A DNA stretch of 10,916 nt from Candidatus Shapirobacteria bacterium CG09_land_8_20_14_0_10_38_17. Lineage in GTDB: Bacteria; Patescibacteriota; Microgenomatia; 0-14-0-10-38-17. The notes under the pieces are model-generated. The model was not told the origin of the DNA. It searched no databases and saw only the letters and a program-made list of their open reading frames with translations. The position numbers and the translations under genes are program-made. Of this stretch, positions 5,841 to 10,916 are shown piece after piece. How positions within the stretch are numbered: the stretch's first letter is position 1; the number at the start of each line of letters is the position of its first letter. Where the stretch lies: NCBI GenBank assembly GCA_002774085.1, contig PEZH01000020.1, forward strand, positions 261 through 11,176. The letters are read 5' to 3'.

Positions 5841-8800
5841 TTGTCAGAATTGCCAGAAAGCGGTAATATGAGTAATGTGAATAACAAAAAAAGCAAAATA
5901 CCCGAATTTGTTCATCTTCACGTCCATAGCGAATACTCCCTTTTAGACGGCTTATCAAAGATTGAAAAATTAGTGGCCAAAGCTAAAGAATTGAGGATGA
6001 AATCTTTAGCTCTCACCGACCACGGCGTAATGTACGGCGCAATTAAATTTTACAACACCTGCCAAAAAGAGGGGATAAAACCAATTCTTGGTTGCGAAAT
6101 GTATTTATCCCGTGGTTCCCGATTTGAAAAAACCGGTGGCCCGGAGATCTCACCCTACCATCTTTTAGTATTGGCCAAAAACCTAAAAGGCTACTACAAC
6201 CTAATGAAGTTAGTAACCAAAGCACATTTGGAGGGTTTTTATTACAAGCCGCGCATTGATATGGAACTCTTAAAAGAACATCATGAAGGCTTAATTGTCT
6301 CCACCGCCTGCCTTCAGGGAATTATTCCCCGCTTAGTTTTAAATAACCAACCTAAAGAGGCAATTAAACAGACCCAAAAATTTTTAGAAATATTCGGCGA
6401 AGATTTTTACTTAGAAATCCAATCTCACCCTAAAATTCCCGATCAAGCTAAGGCTAACCGAGAAATAATTAAAATTTCCCGACAATTAGGAATTCCTCTT
6501 ATAGCCACTAACGATTCCCACTATATTAACCCCGACGATGCCCCTGCCCAAGACGCACTAATGGCTATTGGTATGCAAAAAAAGCTAACAGACCAAAACC
6601 GCCTTAGTATGCTTGGCTCTCCTGACTTTTATTTAAAAAGCCCCGAAGAAATGCATCAATCTTTTTTAGAATATCCTGATGCCCTAAAAAATACTTTATC
6701 AATCGCCGAGAAATGCAATCTAAAGATTCCTTTAGGCAATAAAGTTTACCCTTCATATCCCCTTCCTAATGGTGAAAAAGCCGTTAATTATCTCCACAAA
6801 ATAACTTTTGAGCGGAGAGAACTCCGCTATCCTAAATTAACTAAAGAAGTTAAAGAAAGAATAAATTACGAATTAAGTCTTATCACTAAAATGGGCTATG
6901 CCGAATATTTCTTAATTGTCCAAGACTATGTTAACTGGGCTAAAAAACAAGATATTCGTGTCGGTCCGGGACGGGGAAGTGGCGCCGGCTCTATTGTCGC
7001 CTATATCCTCCGCATTACTTCTATGGATCCTTTACTCCACAATCTTCCCTTTGAAAGGTTTCTAAACCCCGAACGCCAATCTACACCCGATTTTGATATT
7101 GACTTCTCTGATAATCGCCGCGACGAAGTCATTGATTATATCCGTCAAAAATATGGCGAAAACCATGTTGCCAATATTATCACCTTTGGGACAATTGAGT
7201 CACGTATGGCTGTTCGCGATATCGCCCGTGTTTTAGACTTCCCTTATTCTACCGGCGATCGTTTGGCGAAAATGATTCCCGCCGAAGCAGGCCAAAAAAT
7301 AAGTATCGACGAATCTTTAAAAATAAATCCCGAACTTAAAATCGCCTATCAAACCGAAAAGGAAACCAAACAAATTTTAGATTTGGCCAAAAAAATTGTC
7401 GGCGTTGCCCGTCACGCCTCTACCCATGCCGCCGGCGTGGTTATGGCTGACAAACCATTGGTTCACTACACCCCCCTACAACGGGAAACAAAAGGAGAAC
7501 GAATTACCACCCAATATGATATGTACTCTTTAGACCTTAATGTTGCCGATGATGCCGTCGGCCTATTAAAAATGGATCTCTTGGGATTGCGTAACTTAAC
7601 TATCTTAGAAGAAGCAATTAATTTTGTTAAACAAACCGAGAAAAAGAAAATTGATCTTTCGGAAATCTCTTTAGATAATTCTAAGGTGTATGAAATAATT
7701 TCCCAAGGCGAAACAACCGGAGTCTTTCAATTAGAAAGTGAAGGAATGCGTCGCTTGGCAAAAAAACTAAAGCCTAACCGTTTCTCCGACCTCTCGGCTA
7801 TGATTGCCTTATTCCGCCCCGGACCGATGCAATTTATTGATGATTTTGTTAACCGTAAACAAAATCCCCGTCTCATTGATTATCTTCACCCTAATCTTCA
7901 GCCAATCTTAGAAGAAACCTATGGCATCATCGTTTATCAAGAACAAGTAATGCAAATTGCTCATGCCATCGCCGGATTTTCCCTCGGCCGCGCCGATATT
8001 CTACGCCGCGCTATGGGAAAGAAAAAACTATCGATGATGAAGGGTGAAAAAAAAGATTTTATCGCCGGTTGCTTAAAAAACGGTTATTCTAAAAAAATCG
8101 CCGAGCAAATTTTCTCGATGATTGAAAAATTTGCCAATTACGGCTTTAATAAAGCTCATTCTGCTTCTTACGCGATGATCGCCTACCAAACCGCCTGGAT
8201 GAAAACCCATTACCCAGTAGAATTTACCGCCGCCCTCTTGAGCACTGAAAGCAACAAATCAGAGAAAAGAATGATTTTGGGTATCGACGATTGCCGAAGA
8301 ACGGGAATCAATATCTTCCCCCCTGATATTAATATCTCTCAAAGCGACTTTATTATTGAAAAAGACAGAAAATCATTGAAAGGCAAAGCCATTCGTTTTG
8401 GCCTATCGGCAATCAAAAATGTTGGTGTTGTCGCCATAAAAACTATTATTAAAGAACGAAAAGATAATGGACCCTTCCAATCCTTAACAGATTTTTGCCT
8501 TCGCGTCGATACTCAAAAAGTAAATAAAAAGGTCATTGAAAGTTTAACCAAGGTCGGCGCTATGGATCGTTTCGGTAAACGTTCAGCAATATTGGCTACC
8601 TTAGATCAAATCCGCCAACAGGGAGAAAGAGAACAAAAAAACAAAACATTAGGACAAACCAGTCTTTTCGCCGAACAACAAAGCAAAAAAACAAGAGAAG
8701 ATAAACTGCCTCAAATTGAAGAATTTTCCAACCAGGAAATCAAAAAATTTGAAGAAAACCTCTTGGGCGTTTCTTTAAGCAGTGAACCCCTTTGGGACCG

Positions 8801-9353
8801 AAAAACGGCGCAAGAATTTGATCAAAAAATTATCGACATTTTGGATCTCCCCGCCGGTAGTAAAGTCAAGGTATTGGGTATTATTGATAATATCCGCATT
8901 GTCTTTACCCGCTCCCAAAGCCAAGAAATGGCCTTCTTAACGCTAATGGATGAAGGCGGAGAAATTAACACCATTGTCTTCCCCAAAATCTTTAGCCAAA
9001 ATCAAAGCAAATTAATAAAAAATAATCCCATTGTCGTTATCGGTAAAATTGACAAACGGGAAGAAGAAAAGTCGCTAATTGCCGACCAAGTCTTCACTCT
9101 TAAAGAGGCTCAAAAACAATTATTCAATTCCTCAGAAGAAAAATTTGACTTTACCATTACTATTCCTAAATCTATCCGTTCTCAAGTCCTAATTACCCTT
9201 AATAGCCTTTTACAAAAAAATCCCGGTGATAAAAAAGGAGCACTAATTTTACAATACCATGACGAGAATAAAACACTAAAACTTAATTCTGGAGTAAATT
9301 ATACTGCCAATTTAGCCAAAAAAATCGAAGATTTATTAAAACCAAAATTATAA
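5841..9353 (+). CDS. dnaE: DNA polymerase III subunit alpha
   Basis: DnaE is the catalytic subunit of the replicative polymerase. Numbered from the TTG at 5841, the 1170 residues hold these parts in order. The PHP domain (about 23-230) has all expected metal ligands: H25, H27, D36, H61, E86, H107, C157, D225 and H227. The polymerase palm has GPGRGSGAGS (375-384) and catalytic aspartates D417 and D419 (PDFDIDF) and D579 (KMDLLGL). Fingers with LFRPGPM (657-663) and FNKAHSASYA (769-778) follow, then a helix-hairpin-helix region (about 850-910). QTSLF (939-943) is a likely beta-clamp binding motif, and an OB-fold lies at about 1007-1085. There is no inserted DEDD exonuclease, so it is DnaE-type, not PolC. 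The start is uncertain: TTG 5841 has AGGA 8 nt upstream, while ATG 5868 (residue 10) and GTG 5877 are in frame, and homology begins only near residue 21. Confidence 0.97.
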   Translation: MSELPESGNMSNVNNKKSKIPEFVHLHVHSEYSLLDGLSKIEKLVAKAKELRMKSLALTDHGVMYGAIKFYNTCQKEGIKPILGCEMYLSRGSRFEKTGGPEISPYHLLVLAKNLKGYYNLMKLVTKAHLEGFYYKPRIDMELLKEHHEGLIVSTACLQGIIPRLVLNNQPKEAIKQTQKFLEIFGEDFYLEIQSHPKIPDQAKANREIIKISRQLGIPLIATNDSHYINPDDAPAQDALMAIGMQKKLTDQNRLSMLGSPDFYLKSPEEMHQSFLEYPDALKNTLSIAEKCNLKIPLGNKVYPSYPLPNGEKAVNYLHKITFERRELRYPKLTKEVKERINYELSLITKMGYAEYFLIVQDYVNWAKKQDIRVGPGRGSGAGSIVAYILRITSMDPLLHNLPFERFLNPERQSTPDFDIDFSDNRRDEVIDYIRQKYGENHVANIITFGTIESRMAVRDIARVLDFPYSTGDRLAKMIPAEAGQKISIDESLKINPELKIAYQTEKETKQILDLAKKIVGVARHASTHAAGVVMADKPLVHYTPLQRETKGERITTQYDMYSLDLNVADDAVGLLKMDLLGLRNLTILEEAINFVKQTEKKKIDLSEISLDNSKVYEIISQGETTGVFQLESEGMRRLAKKLKPNRFSDLSAMIALFRPGPMQFIDDFVNRKQNPRLIDYLHPNLQPILEETYGIIVYQEQVMQIAHAIAGFSLGRADILRRAMGKKKLSMMKGEKKDFIAGCLKNGYSKKIAEQIFSMIEKFANYGFNKAHSASYAMIAYQTAWMKTHYPVEFTAALLSTESNKSEKRMILGIDDCRRTGINIFPPDINISQSDFIIEKDRKSLKGKAIRFGLSAIKNVGVVAIKTIIKERKDNGPFQSLTDFCLRVDTQKVNKKVIESLTKVGAMDRFGKRSAILATLDQIRQQGEREQKNKTLGQTSLFAEQQSKKTREDKLPQIEEFSNQEIKKFEENLLGVSLSSEPLWDRKTAQEFDQKIIDILDLPAGSKVKVLGIIDNIRIVFTRSQSQEMAFLTLMDEGGEINTIVFPKIFSQNQSKLIKNNPIVVIGKIDKREEEKSLIADQVFTLKEAQKQLFNSSEEKFDFTITIPKSIRSQVLITLNSLLQKNPGDKKGALILQYHDENKTLKLNSGVNYTANLAKKIEDLLKPKL

Positions 9354-9356
9354 TTG

Positions 9357-9365
9357 TGATATAAT
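9357..9365 (+). promoter_or_regulatory. Extended -10 promoter of rplS
   Basis: TGATATAAT is a perfect TATAAT (9360-9365) with an extended-10 TG. It begins 4 nt after the dnaE stop codon. The box ends 7 nt before the ATG at 9373, the normal distance to a transcription start, so the rplS mRNA is predicted to be leaderless. There is no Shine-Dalgarno before the ATG. A -35 box is not obvious. Confidence 0.6.
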
Positions 9366-9372
9366 CGCTGAC

Positions 9373-9642
9373 ATGATCAAAATAGACGAACAAAGCTGGA
9401 AAAATGAGCTACGTGTTGGTGACAAGGTGCGTGTTCATTGGGGAAAAACAATTTTTGAAGGAACAATCATCGCCAAAAAGGGACGGGGAATAAGTAAAAC
9501 TTTTACCGTCAGACGCATCGGCGTTAACCGGATAGCCATTGAGCAAATTTTCCCTTTTTATTCTCCCAAAATTAGCAAAATTGATATTCGGGGAAAAGCA
9601 AGAAAAAAAATACGACGCGCTAAGCTTTATTACCAGCGATGA
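9373..9642 (+). CDS. rplS: 50S ribosomal protein L19 (shortened)
   Basis: Ribosomal protein bL19 sits on the large subunit near the interface with the 30S subunit. The 89 residues contain the family core: VGDKVRVH (15-22), FEGTIIAKKGRGISKTFTVR (28-47), IEQIFPFYSPKISKIDI (56-72) and the final RRAKLYYQR (81-89). Family members usually have about 115 residues. Against my recollection of the E. coli sequence, this one lacks several N-terminal residues, a stretch of about 8 between the VRVH strand and FEG, and the basic extension after LYYLR. The essential fold appears kept. An extended -10 box ends 7 nt before the ATG, suggesting a leaderless mRNA. The TGA stop overlaps the ATG of yraN (ATGA), so the two are translationally coupled. 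The rplS and yraN neighbourhood is common in bacteria, although rnhB, often between them, is absent here. Confidence 0.9.
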   Translation: MIKIDEQSWKNELRVGDKVRVHWGKTIFEGTIIAKKGRGISKTFTVRRIGVNRIAIEQIFPFYSPKISKIDIRGKARKKIRRAKLYYQR

Positions 9643-10010
9643 CTATCAAAAGCTATCGCTTCGGCCAAAAAGGAGAAAATTTAGCCACTTCTTTTTTAAC
9701 ATCCTCCGGCTACAAGATTATTGAACGAAACTTCCGCACCCAAATCGGGGAAATTGATATTATTGCTCTCAATGAAAGATGCTTAGTTTTTATTGAAGTT
9801 AAAACTAGACACTCTTTAGAATTTGGTTATCCCGAAGAGGCGGTAACTCAATCAAAAATAGTCACCATCGCCAAAGTAGGGGAGTATTATTCAAAATTAC
9901 ACCCTAATTTACCCCAATCTTTACGAATTGATGTTTTAGCCATCGGACCCAAAGATCAATCAGGCCATTTACGACTACGCCTTTTCAAAAATGTTCACCA
10001 GGGTTTATAG
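9639..10010 (+). CDS. yraN: YraN/UPF0102 family nuclease-like protein
   Basis: This 123-residue protein has the typical length and motifs of the YraN (UPF0102) family, which adopts a restriction-endonuclease-like PD-(D/E)xK fold. KGENLATSFL (11-20) carries E13, GEIDIIA (37-43) carries D40, and FIEVKTR (51-57) carries E53 and K55, so the presumed metal-binding set E-D-ExK is complete. A C-terminal LRIDVLAI strand also fits. The biological role of the family is not well established; a link with DNA processing or recombination is usually assumed from the fold. Its ATG overlaps the rplS stop by 4 nt and no Shine-Dalgarno is visible, so expression probably depends on rplS. It is convergent with the tRNA-Glu gene 15 nt further on. 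Confidence 0.92.
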   Translation: MTIKSYRFGQKGENLATSFLTSSGYKIIERNFRTQIGEIDIIALNERCLVFIEVKTRHSLEFGYPEEAVTQSKIVTIAKVGEYYSKLHPNLPQSLRIDVLAIGPKDQSGHLRLRLFKNVHQGL

Positions 10011-10025
10011 CCACTTTCAGAAAAG

Positions 10026-10098
10026 TAGCTCCAATGGGAGTCGAACCCATATTGCCACCTTGAAAGGGTGGCGTCCTAAACCATTAGACGATGGAGCC
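10026..10098 (-). tRNA. tRNA-Glu (anticodon TTC)
   Basis: Read on the minus strand, this 73-nt sequence folds as a complete cloverleaf. The acceptor is GGCTCCA with TGGAGCT (first pair G-U), followed by discriminator A at 10026. The D arm contains GTCTAATGGTTTAGGAC. The anticodon stem CCACC/GGTGG encloses loop CTTTCAA with anticodon TTC at 10064-10062. The T arm is ATGGG-TTCGACT-CCCAT. The 3' CCA is not encoded (the next bases are CTT), so it must be added by a CCA-adding enzyme. The overall sequence closely follows bacterial tRNA-Glu. It is transcribed towards yraN and away from the transposon. Confidence 0.96.
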
Positions 10099-10109
10099 AA
10101 GTAAGAACT

Positions 10110-10139
10110 ATTTTATCAAAAAGGGGGAAGAAATACCAA
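10110..10139 (-). promoter_or_regulatory. Promoter of tRNA-Glu
   Basis: On the minus strand TAAAAT (10115-10110) is preceded by TGA (10118-10116), an extended -10 box. TTGGTA (10139-10134) is a reasonable -35 with an 18-bp spacer. The tRNA 5' end lies about 12 nt downstream, so the precursor would have a very short 5' extension. Confidence 0.5.
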
Positions 10140-10157
10140 CCCCACGACGCGTACACC

Positions 10158-10182
10158 TTCCAGGTGTATTACGTTGACACCT
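10158..10182 (+). repeat. Left inverted repeat with nested hairpins
   Basis: This is the left copy of the 25-bp repeat. AGGTGT (10162-10167) can pair with ACACCT (10177-10182) across a 9-nt loop. Alternatively, TACACCT (10152-10158) pairs perfectly with AGGTGTA (10162-10168) across a 3-nt loop. The two hairpins share an arm and exclude each other. The single mismatch to the right copy is at 10172 (C). Confidence 0.8.
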
Positions 10183-10183
10183 C

Positions 10184-10213
10184 TTGACATTTCTTCTCTT
10201 TTATTATTAAAAT
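10184..10213 (+). promoter_or_regulatory. Promoter of the transposase gene
   Basis: A consensus -35 TTGACA (10184-10189) lies directly after the left inverted repeat. TAAAAT (10208-10213) is the -10 with an 18-bp spacer. The box ends 6 nt before the ATG at 10220, and no Shine-Dalgarno is present, so the transcript is predicted to be leaderless. The closeness to the repeat means transposase bound there could repress its own gene. Confidence 0.5.
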
Positions 10214-10219
10214 GATCTA

Positions 10220-10885
10220 ATGAGGAAAATTGTTTTTGCTAATGACGAAATCTATCATATCTTTAACCGGGGAATTGAGAAAAAAGCAACGTTTACCGAC
10301 AAAAGAGAATACAAGAGAGCACATTTAACTCTTGATTTTTACCGTTTCAAGAATCCCGCATTGAGACTTTCAAAAGTCTTAGATTTGGAAGCCAGTTTAA
10401 GGGAAGAATTTTTCTCTCACCTAAAAAAAGAAGGGACAAAATTAGTAGAAATACTCTCTTATTGTTTGATGCCAAATCATTTTCATTTGTTAGTGAAGCA
10501 GTTACAAGAACAAGGAATTAAAATTTTCTTAAGCAACTTCAGCAATAGTTACACTCGATACTTTAACACAAAACATAAAAGGATAGGCTCCCTTTTCCAG
10601 GGGATCTTTAAGGCGGTGAGAATTGAAGATAATGAGCAGTTAATACACGTTTCTCGCTATATTCATCTCAATCCGATAGTTTCGTTTATTGTTAAAAAGG
10701 AAAATTTGGCAAATTATGATTGGTCTTCATTACCAGAGTATTTGGGAAAGAAAGAAGAAGGAATTTGTGCAAAAGAACTTATTCTGAGCTCATTTTCTTC
10801 AATCAAAAAATACCAGGATTTTGTCTATGATCAAATTGACTACGCTAAAAAATTGGAATCAGTTAAGCATTTAACTTTGGAGTAA
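10220..10885 (+). CDS. Y1/REP-associated-like HUH transposase
   Basis: This 221-residue protein matches the Transposase_17 (IS200-like, Y1) family, in the REP-associated tyrosine transposase group by its length and surroundings. Such enzymes nick single-stranded DNA at hairpins and form a 5'-phosphotyrosine link. The opening YHIFNRGIEKK (12-22) is typical. The metal-binding HUH motif is H87-F88-H89 in CLMPNHFHLLV (82-92). The catalytic tyrosine is Y111 or Y114 in SNSYTRYFN (108-116), followed by IGSLFQGIFKA (122-132) and RYIHLNP (146-152), all characteristic of the family. It looks full length and intact. It starts 38 nt after the left inverted repeat and ends 6 nt before the right one. No TnpB or other passenger gene is present. 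Whether the flanking hairpins are dispersed in the genome as REPs cannot be seen from one window. Confidence 0.88.
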   Translation: MRKIVFANDEIYHIFNRGIEKKATFTDKREYKRAHLTLDFYRFKNPALRLSKVLDLEASLREEFFSHLKKEGTKLVEILSYCLMPNHFHLLVKQLQEQGIKIFLSNFSNSYTRYFNTKHKRIGSLFQGIFKAVRIEDNEQLIHVSRYIHLNPIVSFIVKKENLANYDWSSLPEYLGKKEEGICAKELILSSFSSIKKYQDFVYDQIDYAKKLESVKHLTLE

Positions 10886-10891
10886 ATTAGC

Positions 10892-10916
10892 AGGTGTCAA
10901 CCTAATACACCTGGAA
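10892..10916 (-). repeat. Right inverted repeat
   Basis: This is the inverted copy of 10158-10182, with 24 of 25 positions identical and the mismatch at 10902. AGGTGT (10892-10897) and ACACCT (10907-10912) again face each other around 9 nt. The window ends with the repeat, so the outer arm that gives the left side its second hairpin cannot be checked. Confidence 0.8.

Larger units (their letters stand above)
10158..10916. mobile_element. Transposon with HUH transposase and 25-bp inverted repeats
   Basis: A transposase gene is bracketed by 25-bp inverted repeats (10158-10182 and 10892-10916) that match at 24 of 25 positions. The total is about 760 bp; the right boundary coincides with the window end, so the element may extend further. 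Each repeat contains AGGTGT and ACACCT halves able to form a hairpin, as expected for REP-associated (RAYT) or IS200/IS605-like Y1 elements, which recognise hairpins as single-stranded DNA. It lies 60 nt upstream of tRNA-Glu. The target site and any direct repeats cannot be judged because the right flank is missing. Confidence 0.7.

Noticed and set aside
937..9642. Recoded TGA (glycine) genetic code
   Set aside because: TGA ends gatC (937-939) and rplS (9640-9642) exactly where the families end, and no conserved glycine is encoded by TGA. The standard bacterial code fits.
9539..9724. Plus-strand open frame across the rplS-yraN junction
   Set aside because: It lies in a different frame from two clearly homologous genes and has no family features.
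10010..10029. Hairpin between yraN and tRNA-Glu as a bidirectional terminator
   Set aside because: Only five clean pairs (ACTTT with AAAGT), one mismatch and no adequate T-run; it also overlaps the tRNA 3' end. Too weak to annotate.

Overview
The window looks like chromosomal DNA from a small-genome, AT-rich bacterium, most likely a Candidate Phyla Radiation (Patescibacteria) lineage, possibly Microgenomates-like. This placement is an inference. It rests on compact core genes, a shortened ribosomal protein L19, a tRNA without an encoded CCA end, and several genes whose -10 box lies only 6-10 nt before the start codon. Genes end normally with TGA as well as TAA and TAG (gatC and rplS end in TGA). 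This argues against the TGA-as-glycine code of Gracilibacteria and Absconditabacteria.

Layout. Positions 54-470 hold a promoter, a leader of about 87 nt that could fold over its Shine-Dalgarno, and a single-RRM RNA-binding protein. Positions 471-615 are noncoding, contain two good hairpins and end in a possible terminator. From 617 to 4987 runs the tRNA-dependent amidotransferase cluster gatC-gatA-(MFS transporter)-gatB. The transporter overlaps the end of gatA, and a perfect 15-bp hairpin separates it from gatB. Positions 4988-5176 are a noncoding gap with a 14-bp perfect palindrome. Positions 5177-5791 encode an AlkD-like DNA alkylation-repair protein, short at its C-terminus. Positions 5841-9353 encode the replicative DNA polymerase III alpha subunit (dnaE), with an apparently complete set of PHP metal ligands. 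Positions 9373-10010 hold rplS (L19) overlapping yraN by 4 nt. A tRNA-Glu(TTC) lies on the minus strand at 10026-10098 with its own promoter. The last 760 bases are a transposable element: an HUH (Y1/REP-associated-like) transposase gene between 25-bp inverted repeats that match at 24 of 25 positions.

How it fits together. GatCAB makes Gln-tRNA(Gln) and/or Asn-tRNA(Asn) from misacylated precursors, L19 is part of the large ribosomal subunit, and tRNA-Glu feeds translation. DnaE copies the chromosome, and the AlkD-like protein probably removes alkylated bases. These are mostly housekeeping genes. The less ordinary parts are the noncoding structures (the 3' region of the RRM gene and the hairpin before gatB), the transporter inside the gat cluster, the recurring short-leader or leaderless promoters, and the transposon with nested repeats. 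I did not find a convincing wholly new multi-gene system.
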